The notes beneath the pieces were generated by a model that was given only the letters and a program-made list of their open reading frames with translations, did not search any database and had not been told where the DNA came from. From Leuconostoc citreum (GTDB taxonomy: Bacteria; Bacillota; Bacilli; Lactobacillales; Lactobacillaceae), in assembly GCF_004354555.1 (NCBI RefSeq), contig NZ_PUFH01000005.1, positions 496,001 to 560,000 on the forward strand: a DNA stretch of 64,000 nt, read 5' to 3'. This document shows, in pieces, positions 1 through 8,790 of the stretch. The translations under genes were made by a program, and so were the position numbers. The stretch's first letter is position 1. Each line of letters begins with the position of its first letter.

Positions 1-10
1 TCAACTGATT

Positions 11-985
11 TCATAATTTCACATCCAAATTATCCGGACTTTTTAAAATATCTTCAATGCTTTCGCAAGCCGCCACTCGCTTTATCGCTTCAGCAAATGG
101 TTCAGCAACAGAAATTTGCGTTAATTTGTTAAACTGCTTTGTCTCAGGTACTTCAATACTATTGGTTACCAACACCCGCTTAATAGCAGAATTTTCTAAT
201 TTAGAAACAGCATGATCAGATAAAACAGCATGCGGCGCGACAGCATATAGTTCCGTAACACCCGCAGCCACTAATGCCTGACTGGCAACCATCATACTTG
301 AGCCAGTATCAATAATATCATCTAAGAGAATTGCTCTTTTTCCTTTGACGTTACCAGTAACACTGTCAGGCTTATTGGTAACCTTTTCTTCAGTACGATG
401 ATCCACTACAGCCCATTCGGCATGCAATAATTTCGCAAATTTGCGAGCACGGCTAACACTAGCATGATCTGGTGCAACAACGACGAGGTCATCACCTAAT
501 AACTGATTAGCATAAAAATAGTGCCCGAGTGCCGGCATTGAAATTAGGTGGTCAACAGGGATATCAAAAAATCCTTGAACTTGATCAGCGTGTAAATCAA
601 GTGTGATAACCCGCTTAACACCCTGCGATTCTAACATATTAGCAATTAGCCGTGCAACAATCGGTTCGCGAGAGCGCGCTTTACGGTCTGAACGTGCGTA
701 ACCAAAGTACGGAATAACCACATTGATTGTTCGAGCAGAGGCGCGTCTTGCGGCGTCAATAAAAATCATCAATTTCATGAAGTTATCATTTACAGGCTCT
801 GTAATACCCTGAATCACATAAACATCACGTCCGCGAACCGTTTGGTGAATACGTTCATAAATTTCATTATCTGCAAACTGTTTGACATCAATAGTGGACA
901 ACTCAATGTCTAAAATTTGGGCAATCTCTGTTGCTAATTGTGGATTACTTCCAAGACTAAATATTTGATATTCAGGGGGCGTCAT
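11..985 (-). CDS. prs: Ribose-phosphate pyrophosphokinase-like protein (divergent Prs paralogue)
   Basis: A 324-residue class I PRPP synthase family protein. The family makes PRPP from ribose 5-phosphate and ATP, the precursor for purines, pyrimidines and salvage. Visible: the ATP-site stretch YFGYARSDRKAR (about 93-104), DLHADQVQGFFD (about 130-141) and the PRPP-binding loop DDIIDTGSS (222-230). Two sites depart from the canonical enzyme. The usual PDHGGVTRAR reads PDHASVSRAR (about 172-181). The flexible catalytic loop usually reads DKRRP, with Lys and Arg catalytic in Bacillus subtilis Prs; here it reads DHRTE (about 195-199), so both catalytic positions are changed. It is therefore either a second Prs paralogue or a regulatory or inactive form. 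Family membership is sure; activity is not. It follows recD2 on the same strand and has its own promoter-like sequence. The ATG at 985 has GGAGAG upstream. Confidence 0.88.
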   Translation of the reverse strand: MTPPEYQIFSLGSNPQLATEIAQILDIELSTIDVKQFADNEIYERIHQTVRGRDVYVIQGITEPVNDNFMKLMIFIDAARRASARTINVVIPYFGYARSDRKARSREPIVARLIANMLESQGVKRVITLDLHADQVQGFFDIPVDHLISMPALGHYFYANQLLGDDLVVVAPDHASVSRARKFAKLLHAEWAVVDHRTEEKVTNKPDSVTGNVKGKRAILLDDIIDTGSSMMVASQALVAAGVTELYAVAPHAVLSDHAVSKLENSAIKRVLVTNSIEVPETKQFNKLTQISVAEPFAEAIKRVAACESIEDILKSPDNLDVKL

Positions 986-1015
986 ATCATGCTCTCCATT
1001 TTTCTTTCTAATTTT

Positions 1016-1024
1016 ATTATAACA
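1016..1024 (-). promoter_or_regulatory. Extended -10 promoter element for prs
   Basis: The minus strand reads TGTTATAAT, a full extended -10 motif, about 30 bp before the prs start and just after the recD2 stop. No good -35 box is visible. It suggests prs can be transcribed separately from the upstream genes. Confidence 0.5.
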
Positions 1025-1031
1025 GCATTTT

Positions 1032-3431
1032 TTAATTTAACATGAAATCATCTGGGGTAACCTCGTTCATACCAATCATTGGATCAATGGTTTGCGCCGA
1101 AATAATACCAGCTGTCAGTTGGTAAGTTAGAACGGTTTTCTCGGGCTCATCTTGCTTGATAATTGTTTTTTCAGAGGTTTTATTGTCGACAATTGATGCT
1201 TGTAAGCGCTGCTTTAAAGTAGTCGCACGTTGTGGCACCGGTGTTTTGGCTGCCCGATTGAAAGCTTGATAATCACCAACCAAAATTAATGCTTCTTTAG
1301 CTCGTGTGATTCCTGTGTACAATAGGTTCCTATTCAGCATAAGACCGAATTGAGAGGTCAGGACCATAATGACCAATTTAAATTCATTCCCTTGCGCTTT
1401 GTGAACTGTTGTCGCGTATGCCAAAGTAAGTTGACTGAGATCTTTTTTAGTATATGCTAACTCTTTGCCATCAAAATCAACGACCAAACGGTCTTCATGA
1501 TCTTCATTGCCCTTATCTTGTTTAGATTGAACAGCAATAATTGTGCCCATGTCACCATTGTAAACATCCCGCTCGCTATCGTTTTCCAACTGTAAAACTT
1601 TATCACCCTTACGAAAATAGGTGTGCCCAAATTGCAGTGACTTTTTCGTTGCCTTTTCTGGATTAAATAGTGCTTGTGCCATCGTATTTAATGTCAGCAC
1701 ACCAGCTGATGTTTTATAAATGGGTGTTAATATTTGTAGGTCATCTTGTGTATAGTTTTTCTTAATTGCAGCTTGTACAACTTGTTTAATCGCTGTTTCT
1801 GCTTGCTCTGGTGATACCATGAACGTGGAACGATCATGTTTATTCTCTAAGAAATCCTCAGGTAATCGGCCACTTTTAATATTTTGTGCTAATGCGGTAA
1901 TACTACTACCACGGCCTTGTCGATAAATCGTTTCAAGCTCAATGTGTGGCAGAATACCACTGTTAACCAAATCAGCTAAGACATTGCCCGGCCCAACGGA
2001 AGGTAGTTGATCTGAATCACCAACGATAATCAATTTCATACCACTAGGAATGGCTGCCAACAACTTAGCCGTTAACTCAATATCCAGCATTGAGGCTTCA
2101 TCGATGATTAAGAGTCCACCGGAAATTGGATTTTCGTTATCAAATTCCGGCTCCCCCAAATCAGTAATTCCAAGTAAACGATGAATAGTTGTCGCATCAT
2201 GTCCAGTCACTTCAGTCATCCGTTTAGCTGCTCGACCAGTTGGGGAGGCCATTTTAACGGCATATAACTTTAAAAAATCCTGAGCATTATCGGCAAATTT
2301 GGCATGGTGCTGTAGTATTTTTTGCCACGTCGCAACAATTGATTTAACAATAGTGGTTTTACCAGTTCCCGGGCCACCAGTTAATAAAAACACCTGCGCA
2401 TTAAGCCCTGCTTTGACGGCCGCAATCTGTGTGTCATCTAATATTAATTGGCTTGGTGTGTCAAACCCTGAATCAACATCAGCTGCTGTTAGGTCAATCG
2501 GTGCTGGTGCATGGACCAAGCGTGTCAAATGCTGTGCAACCTTATTTTCAGCGACATAAAGGGTCGTTGCGTAAATTTTATCGTCGTCAACTGTTAAAAC
2601 ATGCTGTTCAATCAACATCGTTATCGCTGAATCAATAGCTGAGTCAATCCGATTTTCACGTAATAATTGATAACTTATTTGCCGGAGTTGTTCACGCGTG
2701 ACGTATGTATGGCCATACTGAAAACTCACATTCATGATGGCCGCATATACTGCAGCCTGTAAACGTTTGGTATCTAATCTGTCGATGCCCAATTGTTGAC
2801 CGACTACATCAGCTACTTTAAATGATATATCATCAAATTCAAACACGAGACGATAAGGGTCGTGCAACAAAATATCTTGTGCCTCTTGACCGTATTGATC
2901 ATATAAACGGCCAGTAATATCTGCTCCAATACCAAATTGATTACCAATTTGAAATAGTCGTTCTAACCCTAGATTTAATTGTAAATTACGTACTAACTTT
3001 TGTGCTGTCGCAGGCTTTACTAAGCCATCTAACACAGTGGCGTCCTTTAAGATTAAATCTACAGCATTTAAGCCTAGATGTTCGACAATTTTTTCAGCTG
3101 TTTTTTGACCAATACCAGAAAATTGCCCACTAGCAAAGTATTTAATTAATCCATTTTCGTCTGGCGGCATTTCATGCTCATACCTCACCACCTTGAGTTG
3201 TTTACCATACTTTGGGTGCCGCACGATTGTGCCATAAAAAGCATACATACTGCCTTCCTGAACATCAGCAAATGTCCCAGTAGCAATAATTTCTGGTTCA
3301 TCCCATTGGTTTAACGTTGCATCATCTATTTGAATAGACAAAATCTTGAAATAAGAGTCATTAGACGCAAAAATCACATGTTGTAACGTACCAGATACCT
3401 TATCTAATTGTTGTTCTTCCTGATAAACCAT
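1032..3431 (-). CDS. recD2: RecD2-type ATP-dependent DNA helicase
   Basis: A 799-residue superfamily 1B helicase of the RecD2 type, found in bacteria that lack RecBC partners. It unwinds DNA 5' to 3' and acts in repair and replication stress. Visible: an N-terminal OB-like region, a helix-hairpin-helix segment (FSGIGQKTAEKIV), Walker A GGPGTGKTT near residue 355, Walker B LLIIDEASMLD near 440, and the C-terminal helicase motif YATTVHKAQGNEF near 675. Length and domain order match RecD2. The start at 3431 has no strong ribosome-binding site, so it is the least certain part of the call. It lies 30 bp downstream of the histidine phosphatase gene and probably shares its transcript. Confidence 0.92.
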   Translation of the reverse strand: MVYQEEQQLDKVSGTLQHVIFASNDSYFKILSIQIDDATLNQWDEPEIIATGTFADVQEGSMYAFYGTIVRHPKYGKQLKVVRYEHEMPPDENGLIKYFASGQFSGIGQKTAEKIVEHLGLNAVDLILKDATVLDGLVKPATAQKLVRNLQLNLGLERLFQIGNQFGIGADITGRLYDQYGQEAQDILLHDPYRLVFEFDDISFKVADVVGQQLGIDRLDTKRLQAAVYAAIMNVSFQYGHTYVTREQLRQISYQLLRENRIDSAIDSAITMLIEQHVLTVDDDKIYATTLYVAENKVAQHLTRLVHAPAPIDLTAADVDSGFDTPSQLILDDTQIAAVKAGLNAQVFLLTGGPGTGKTTIVKSIVATWQKILQHHAKFADNAQDFLKLYAVKMASPTGRAAKRMTEVTGHDATTIHRLLGITDLGEPEFDNENPISGGLLIIDEASMLDIELTAKLLAAIPSGMKLIIVGDSDQLPSVGPGNVLADLVNSGILPHIELETIYRQGRGSSITALAQNIKSGRLPEDFLENKHDRSTFMVSPEQAETAIKQVVQAAIKKNYTQDDLQILTPIYKTSAGVLTLNTMAQALFNPEKATKKSLQFGHTYFRKGDKVLQLENDSERDVYNGDMGTIIAVQSKQDKGNEDHEDRLVVDFDGKELAYTKKDLSQLTLAYATTVHKAQGNEFKLVIMVLTSQFGLMLNRNLLYTGITRAKEALILVGDYQAFNRAAKTPVPQRATTLKQRLQASIVDNKTSEKTIIKQDEPEKTVLTYQLTAGIISAQTIDPMIGMNEVTPDDFMLN

Positions 3432-3461
3432 GCGTCGTCTTACTTCAGGTCTCCATTATCA

Positions 3462-4115
3462 CTATATTGTCGTTGTATCGTTCTGTGCTTTATTAAGATA
3501 AGACGTATTATTCCAGTCAACAACTTTAAATGTTTGTCCGTCTTCGGTTGACAGTATTGTAGTCGATGTATTACTTAACCCACCTCTTTCACGAATAGCC
3601 ATTCGTGGTGTCTGAAGTAGCCCATTGATACCAAATGATAATGCCATACCATGAGAGATAATTAAAATATTATCATCCGGATACTTTTCTGCTAAATTTT
3701 TGATAAATCGAACAAATCGTTTCTCTGCTTTAGTGTAGCCTTCACCGTCAAATTCTTGTCCTTCAAATTCATCTAAATTTTCACGGTAATTATAGTATGC
3801 TGTTGCATATTTTTGTTTCACGTTTGCAACTAATTCGCCTTCCCATTGACCCAACCCAACTTCAGCAATATTAGATCGTAATGAGACATGCCCACGATAT
3901 TTCATTGTTCGCAAAATGTTTTTTGCAGTTATTCGTGCCCGTCGTAATGGTGAGGCAAAGACATGCGCAAAAGAAACATCTTTTAAGTATTCGCCGACCT
4001 TAATCATGTCGTCATAGCTTGAGGGCAATAATTCAGAATCGCCATTGCCACCCTGAAAGCGCCGTTCAAGATTCCATTCAGTTTGACCATGTCGTACAAA
4101 GTAAAATTTCGTCAT
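3462..4115 (-). CDS. Histidine phosphatase family protein (phosphoglycerate mutase-like)
   Basis: About 217 residues from the chosen ATG at 4115. The N-terminal catalytic signature FVRHGQTEWN contains the phosphorylated histidine, and ISHGMALSF near residue 155 supplies the second histidine. The family covers cofactor-dependent phosphoglycerate mutases and many small-molecule phosphatases; the sequence does not settle the substrate, and its location outside a glycolytic cluster favours a phosphatase. The ATG immediately follows the stop of the DUF1831 gene (TAATATG), so the two are translationally coupled. An in-frame start 24 bp upstream exists but would overlap that gene. Confidence 0.85.
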   Translation of the reverse strand: MTKFYFVRHGQTEWNLERRFQGGNGDSELLPSSYDDMIKVGEYLKDVSFAHVFASPLRRARITAKNILRTMKYRGHVSLRSNIAEVGLGQWEGELVANVKQKYATAYYNYRENLDEFEGQEFDGEGYTKAEKRFVRFIKNLAEKYPDDNILIISHGMALSFGINGLLQTPRMAIRERGGLSNTSTTILSTEDGQTFKVVDWNNTSYLNKAQNDTTTI

Positions 4116-4116
4116 A

Positions 4117-4455
4117 TTAAATCTTTTCCAGCACACCACGTGCTACTAATTCCGTCATAAAAAATTGATACAGTTGTACCATGTTAGTCGCCTGTGCATG
4201 CTTAAAAATATCAATACGTGCCAAATCACCAGCAGAAACAGTGCTTAATTTAAAGCCAGTTAACTCTTTATTGACAGTTACTTTTAATTGTATGGCATTT
4301 GCCAATGCTTTTTCCGGCTCTAAGGAGCGATGTAACACATAAGCACCGGCGTTATTAGTTATAAAGCCCAAATCACCCAATGTATATTTTTTAATATCTT
4401 GACTTATTTGATAAGTTGCATCTCCCGGTATCGATACTTGTTGCTTAAAAGCCAT
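4117..4455 (-). CDS. DUF1831 family protein
   Basis: About 112 residues from ATG 4455, which has AAGGCGAG upstream. The pattern MAFKQQV...DIKKYTLGDLGF...FKLSTVSAGDL...IFKHAQ...QYLFF-like C-terminus matches the DUF1831 proteins of lactobacilli, small single-domain proteins of unknown function. There is no signal peptide or membrane segment, so it is cytoplasmic. It appears to be first in a run with the histidine phosphatase, recD2 and perhaps prs. Recognition of the family is from memory of its conserved pattern; no role can be given. Confidence 0.8.
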   Translation of the reverse strand: MAFKQQVSIPGDATYQISQDIKKYTLGDLGFITNNAGAYVLHRSLEPEKALANAIQLKVTVNKELTGFKLSTVSAGDLARIDIFKHAQATNMVQLYQFFMTELVARGVLEKI

Positions 4456-4489
4456 TTGTCTCGCCTTTCTACTTAAAAATACTAATTCC

Positions 4490-4498
4490 ATTATAACA
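4490..4498 (-). promoter_or_regulatory. Extended -10 promoter for the DUF1831-phosphatase-recD2 run
   Basis: The minus strand reads TGTTATAAT 35 bp before the DUF1831 start and directly after a terminator-like hairpin. It is a perfect extended -10 element with no clear -35 box. Confidence 0.55.
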
Positions 4499-4526
4499 AA
4501 AAAGCACCCCTACTCGGACGCTTTTT
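4499..4526 (-). terminator. Rho-independent terminator after the BMP-family gene
   Basis: On the minus strand an 11-bp stem (A-tract, GCGTCC paired with GGGTGC through two G-U pairs) is followed by six T. It begins about 12 bp after the stop of the gene ending at 4538. Confidence 0.75.
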
Positions 4527-4537
4527 ACGATAACTAT

Positions 4538-5653
4538 TTAGAATTTTTGGTTAAATTGTGACCCCTCAGGGTGATTGGGTACTTTAATTGTACCGTTGAT
4601 GATTGCTTTTTGAGCTTTTTCTACTGCTGCTTTTTCTGAAGTTGATAACTCTGAATCAGTTAAATAGACACCATGTTCTTTTAAGCCATAGGCAATCGTC
4701 TTGCCACCAGGGAATTTTTTAGTTTTATTGTAATCAGTTGCTATATTTTTAACACCATCGCCAACAGAAGTAATTGATGAAGCTAATGTTGAGGTTGCTG
4801 ACTTACCATCTTTCGAAGTGTATGCCCCGTCAGATTTTTGATCGCGATCGACACCAATAATATAGAGACGGTCCTTTGAATCGGCGGTCAATTTAGTGTT
4901 TTCAGCTTTAGCTTCTGAAAATGCACCATTACCAACAAATCCAGCAGCAGCAAAAATTGTCTTGATACCAGATGCATACATTGTTGCAGCGATGGTCTTA
5001 CCCTTTGCTGAATCTGTAAATGAGTTAGCATATTGTTTTTCAACTTTTAATGTGGGGTCAGTTGCTTTAACACCCGCCTCAAATCCAGCATCAAAGGCAT
5101 CAATAATGTTTCCATGAATGCCACCAATAAAGCCAAGCGTCTTTTCGCCATTCTCCTTGGCTTTTGTTGCAGCAGCCACACCGGCTAGATACGATGATTG
5201 CTCAGAACGAAACATCACTGAAGCGACATTTGGCCGATTAGTCACGATATCATCAACTAACACAAAATTCTGTTTTGGATTAAGCTGAGCTGATTTTGTA
5301 ATCGCTTGATTCAACGAATAACCGATACCATAAACAATATTATACTTTTTGTTTTTTGTCGCTAAATTGAAGTTTTGATCCAAATCCGAATGATCTGCCG
5401 TTGTAAAATAAGTTACCGGTGCATTCTGCCCTGACTTCATATTATTCGCCTTGGCGTAAGCTTTAGCGCCTTCCCAAGCTGACTGATTAAATGAATGGTC
5501 GTCAACACCACCTGTATCTAATACAAGACCAAGCTTTGCGCCTTTGTGTGTTTCTGCATCGGATTTTTTTTGACCCGTCGTAGCAGCATAAATACCGCCA
5601 CCAACAATCACAACTGCAGCAGCACCAATAATAATTTTAGTTGATTGATTCAT
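4538..5653 (-). CDS. BMP-family nucleoside-binding protein (BmpA/TmpC-like)
   Basis: A 371-residue periplasmic-binding-fold protein of the BMP/TmpC (PnrA) family, which binds purine nucleosides for ABC uptake. Visible: GLVLDTGGVDDHSFNQSAWEG (shortened: GGVDDHSFNQ near 48-57), GIGYSLNQAI, LGFIGGIHGNIIDAFDAGF and the C-terminal GVYLTD. The N-terminus has one hydrophobic segment (IIIGAAAVVIVGGGIYAA) but no Cys lipobox, unlike the usual lipoprotein; it is probably held by an uncleaved signal anchor. No ATPase or permease genes adjoin it, so it would work with components encoded elsewhere. The start has AAAGGAG at ideal spacing, and the gene has its own promoter and terminator. Confidence 0.88.
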   Translation of the reverse strand: MNQSTKIIIGAAAVVIVGGGIYAATTGQKKSDAETHKGAKLGLVLDTGGVDDHSFNQSAWEGAKAYAKANNMKSGQNAPVTYFTTADHSDLDQNFNLATKNKKYNIVYGIGYSLNQAITKSAQLNPKQNFVLVDDIVTNRPNVASVMFRSEQSSYLAGVAAATKAKENGEKTLGFIGGIHGNIIDAFDAGFEAGVKATDPTLKVEKQYANSFTDSAKGKTIAATMYASGIKTIFAAAGFVGNGAFSEAKAENTKLTADSKDRLYIIGVDRDQKSDGAYTSKDGKSATSTLASSITSVGDGVKNIATDYNKTKKFPGGKTIAYGLKEHGVYLTDSELSTSEKAAVEKAQKAIINGTIKVPNHPEGSQFNQKF

Positions 5654-5723
5654 GGTGATTTTCTCCTTTATCGAGGTATAACATTGTATAGCACCAACCT
5701 CTTGTTAATAAGTACAAATTAAT

Positions 5724-5751
5724 ATTATAGGTCTTTTTAACTCTTACACAA
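5724..5751 (-). promoter_or_regulatory. Promoter of the BMP-family gene
   Basis: On the minus strand a TTGTGT -35-like box and a perfect TATAAT -10 box are separated by 16 bp, about 70 bp before the start codon. Confidence 0.6.
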
Positions 5752-5777
5752 GCCCAAATAAAGTCATTGACAATGAC

Positions 5778-7217
5778 CTATTGATTATCACTTACCTTAT
5801 CTTGTTGAACGACGAAACGTAACCCTTTAGGAAAGAAATTTTTAATTTGGCCGTCAACGTAGCGACCCCACCCAGCACCATTACCATTGGCTGTCATTAA
5901 AACCCAGCCTTTCTGAAGCTGCTTACTAGGGCGAATAACATCGCCGTGAACATATTTTGCCCATTCTAATGTAGTCATCTCATAGTGCTGGACGAAGTCT
6001 TTCGCCGGCAAGGCCAAGGCCAAAGCATGTGCAGGTTCAAAACGATTCTTTTTGAATGTCCCTACCTCAAGTCCCAAGCGTAAAATTTTCAGATTGCTAA
6101 TATCAGGCGAATCGATTGGCGCTAAGTACAAACGATCCCCAAATAATTGCCATTGGCGTCCTTGCAAATTAAAGTCAATCATCGTGTCATGAAGGAAAGT
6201 AATTAGTATTTCTTGTTGTGTGGCATTTAAAGTCACTGACTTCATGCGCTTAACATTGTCTTGTTGCGCTTCTGGGTTAGCCTGTTTTGAGAGCTTAGCT
6301 ACAAAATGCCCTTCGCCTTGCAAGTGATTGGGCCAAAGTCTAGCTGTCTGTTTAAGTATCTGTTGTGATTGTGTTTGGCTTTGATGATTTGTGCCATCAG
6401 TATAAGCTTTATCAGCCCATGCAGGCTCGCCATCATCAATTCGTGCCGATACAGGTTTATTAATGACTTCTAGGCTAAACTCAGGGTATGTTGATAACAA
6501 CCAGGCAATCATTTGCTCATCTTCTTCCGGAGCAAATGTGCACGTTGAATAAACAATTTGACCACCCGGCTTTAACATTTTAACAGCTTCACTTAAAATA
6601 TCTCGCTGTAAATCCGCTAATTCTTGAGGGAAATCTTTATGCCACTGCTGAATAGCTGCCTCATTTTTGTGAAACATTCCCTCGCCCGAACAAGGCGCAT
6701 CTAATAATATTTTATCGAAATATTGGGGTAATTTGGCACTGAGTTCGGCAGGTGTTTGCGAACTGACAATACTGTTTTGGACGCCCATTCGTTCAATATT
6801 TTCACTCAATATTTTGGCTCGGTTCAAAAAAATTTCATTCGACCATAGTAAACCTTGTTGCTGCATAAAAGCTGCCAAATGTGTTGACTTACCACCTGGG
6901 GCAGCAGCTAAATCTAATACGCGTTCACCAGGTTTTGGATGAAGCACTTCGCCGACAAATTGAGCAGATGGTTCTTGCGAATAAACTACACCTGTAACAT
7001 GATCCACTGCATGTCCTGACACCGTACCAAAATAACCCCATTCCCCATATGGCACGCGGCCATCATTTGGTGTGTCAAATGTTTTACTGTTCGCTTTTAA
7101 TGGATTAATACGATAGCCTTTTGCCACAGGTGCATTAAAGGACGCAAAAAAATCAGGCGCTGATTGCCCGAGTAATCGCGTGTATTTATCAATAAAATCT
7201 TGTGGTAAATTGGTCAT
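5778..7217 (-). CDS. rsmF: 16S rRNA m5C methyltransferase, RsmF family
   Basis: A 479-residue NOL1/NOP2/Sun-family RNA cytosine-C5 methyltransferase. Visible: an N-terminal substrate-recognition part, the SAM site LDLAAAPGGKSTHLA near 102-116, the first catalytic cysteine in LDAPCSGEGMF near 170-180, and the second in YSTCTFAPEEDE near 223-234. A C-terminal extension of about 200 residues (TLEWAKYVHGD, MTANGNGAGWGRYVDG) matches the longer RsmF/YebU form with a PUA-like tail. It overlaps the ribokinase stop by 4 bp (ATGA), so the pair is coupled. The exact target cytosine is inferred from the family. Confidence 0.88.
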   Translation of the reverse strand: MTNLPQDFIDKYTRLLGQSAPDFFASFNAPVAKGYRINPLKANSKTFDTPNDGRVPYGEWGYFGTVSGHAVDHVTGVVYSQEPSAQFVGEVLHPKPGERVLDLAAAPGGKSTHLAAFMQQQGLLWSNEIFLNRAKILSENIERMGVQNSIVSSQTPAELSAKLPQYFDKILLDAPCSGEGMFHKNEAAIQQWHKDFPQELADLQRDILSEAVKMLKPGGQIVYSTCTFAPEEDEQMIAWLLSTYPEFSLEVINKPVSARIDDGEPAWADKAYTDGTNHQSQTQSQQILKQTARLWPNHLQGEGHFVAKLSKQANPEAQQDNVKRMKSVTLNATQQEILITFLHDTMIDFNLQGRQWQLFGDRLYLAPIDSPDISNLKILRLGLEVGTFKKNRFEPAHALALALPAKDFVQHYEMTTLEWAKYVHGDVIRPSKQLQKGWVLMTANGNGAGWGRYVDGQIKNFFPKGLRFVVQQDKVSDNQ

Positions 7218-8128
7218 TTAAAAGCCTCTACCTCATCACTTGTTGGAATAGAAGGAATAGCTCCTGCCCGAGTAACAGCTATTGCACTAGCAACACTTGC
7301 ACGATGTATGGCATCATCTAAATTAGAAAAATCAGGTGCAATAACCGTTGCCAATGTGCCAATAAAAGTATCTCCAGCAGCTGTTGTATCTACCGCCTTA
7401 ACTTTATTTGGTTTTGCCCACCAGCGTTTCTGACCATCTGCCACAAAAGACCCAGCATCACCTAAGGTGATGACACTGCGCGACACACCCTGAGACAATA
7501 GGTCATCACTCACGCGATTCAATACTGCTTCATCATTTTCAACAGTCAACCCTGATAATAGTTGGGCTTCTGTTTCATTTGGCAAAATAATATCTGTCAC
7601 CGCCATGAGTTCTGGCGTCAAATCATAGACAGCAGGCGCTGGGTTGAGAATTGTCTGAACACCATTAGCCTTAGCAACTTTAAAAGCTGCAATGATGACA
7701 TCCAACGGCACTTCGAACTGTGCAATGAGTGTGTCAGCATCAGCAATCATTGTTTTGTCTAAATCAGCTACAGTAAGCGCTTGATTGGCGCCACCGTGGA
7801 TTAATATTGTGTTAGCCCCACTATCTTGTAACATAATATAAGCAGAGCCAGTAGGGACATCCCCATTGGTGGTGACAGCATCAACATTCACACCGTTGGT
7901 TAATAGCGTTGCACGCATAAACTGGCCATTAGCATCGTTGCCGACTGCACCTATAAACGATACTTCTGCGCCTTGACGCGCAGCAGCAACTGCCTGATTA
8001 GCGCCTTTACCACCAGGTGCAGTAGTGACATCTGTCAACGCCATTGTTTCCCCTTCTAACGGCATACGTGGCATTTTCATAATATTATCGACATTTAAGC
8101 TGCCGAGAACTACAATTTTTTTAGTCAT
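7214..8128 (-). CDS. rbsK: Ribokinase
   Basis: A PfkB-family sugar kinase that phosphorylates D-ribose at O5, feeding ribose 5-phosphate to PRPP and the pentose pathway. Visible: GSLNVDNI at the N-terminus, PGGKGANQAVAAARQG near 38-53 (from ATG 8128), NPAPA in mid-protein, and the anion-hole and catalytic motif DTTAAGDTFIGTL near the C-terminus. The start is uncertain. ATG 8128 gives the standard MTKKIVVLGSLNVD but has only a weak GAG upstream. ATG 8158 has GGAGGA, but only 1 bp away. No ribose transporter or RbsD gene adjoins it. With the BMP protein nearby, a nucleoside-ribose salvage role is plausible. Confidence 0.88.
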   Translation of the reverse strand: MTKKIVVLGSLNVDNIMKMPRMPLEGETMALTDVTTAPGGKGANQAVAAARQGAEVSFIGAVGNDANGQFMRATLLTNGVNVDAVTTNGDVPTGSAYIMLQDSGANTILIHGGANQALTVADLDKTMIADADTLIAQFEVPLDVIIAAFKVAKANGVQTILNPAPAVYDLTPELMAVTDIILPNETEAQLLSGLTVENDEAVLNRVSDDLLSQGVSRSVITLGDAGSFVADGQKRWWAKPNKVKAVDTTAAGDTFIGTLATVIAPDFSNLDDAIHRASVASAIAVTRAGAIPSIPTSDEVEAFK

Positions 8129-8138
8129 GATCTCAGTA

Positions 8139-8155
8139 TGTTGTGTCCTACAACA
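8139..8155. repeat. Inverted repeat over the ribokinase translation start region
   Basis: A 6-bp perfect inverted repeat, TGTTGT-gtcct-ACAACA, lies between the two possible ribokinase starts. It could be an operator or an mRNA hairpin affecting start choice; it is short enough to be chance. Confidence 0.3.
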
Positions 8156-8272
8156 CATTCCTCCGAAAGATTATTACCATTTAATCATAACATATTGACC
8201 CTAGTAAAAAACGCGTAATCAGGCGCTTTTTCTTAAACAAAGAGCCTATAGCTATGCCTGTAATTATTAAAA

Positions 8273-8328
8273 AAAAAAGCAAATGATTATTACTTATTGA
8301 TAATAAGTAGTCTTCATTTGCTTTTTTG
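8273..8328. terminator. Bidirectional terminator after psiE
   Basis: GCAAATGA pairs with TCATTTGC (outer arms about 8279-8286 and 8314-8321), with an inner pairing of TACTTATT and AATAAGTA. A and T tracts flank both sides. The psiE stop codon TGA lies inside the stem. Confidence 0.75.
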
Positions 8329-8739
8329 TAATCTTTTCGTTTTTTCTCGAAAAAAGCGATAAAATGTTAAAGCAATCACGAGTAAAAATATCGATAATGC
8401 TAATAATAGCGTTCGCATTGTTTGATCGTGATAGACCAAAATAGCTCGAATTAATGCTGTGACCCCAATATATAGAAAACTTTCCATACTAATATGCGCA
8501 TCTTTAATAAAGTATTCTCGTATTAAACTCATAAACTCAAAAAACAAAAATACAGCCAAAGTTGACTCAGTGATTTCATTAAAGTCAGCGCGCATATCGT
8601 TCACGGTTAGCAGTAAGTGTAATAAATGATAGATTGACCGCAACAAAAAGCCAAATATTACAACACCAATAACAATAATCACAACATTTAAAACATATTC
8701 AAAATAATTTGCAACCTTCTGATGCCATTCATGTTTCAT
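8314..8739 (-). CDS. psiE: PsiE-family membrane protein
   Basis: About 141 residues with four hydrophobic segments. The layout and motifs (YFEYVLNVVIIVIGVVIFGFL, shortened FEYVLNVVII; FFEFMSLIREYF; HISMESFLYIGVTALIR) match the PsiE phosphate-starvation-inducible family, whose biochemical role is unknown. ATG 8739 is preferred because AGGAT lies about 9 bp upstream, whereas the ATG at 8748 sits almost on top of that site. It stands alone between polC and ribokinase on the minus strand, and its last codons form part of a terminator hairpin. Confidence 0.8.
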   Translation of the reverse strand: MKHEWHQKVANYFEYVLNVVIIVIGVVIFGFLLRSIYHLLHLLLTVNDMRADFNEITESTLAVFLFFEFMSLIREYFIKDAHISMESFLYIGVTALIRAILVYHDQTMRTLLLALSIFLLVIALTFYRFFREKTKRLQKSK

Positions 8740-8790
8740 AACAATCATATCCTATCGTTGTTTTATAGGTCATATTAAGTGTGCGACTGA

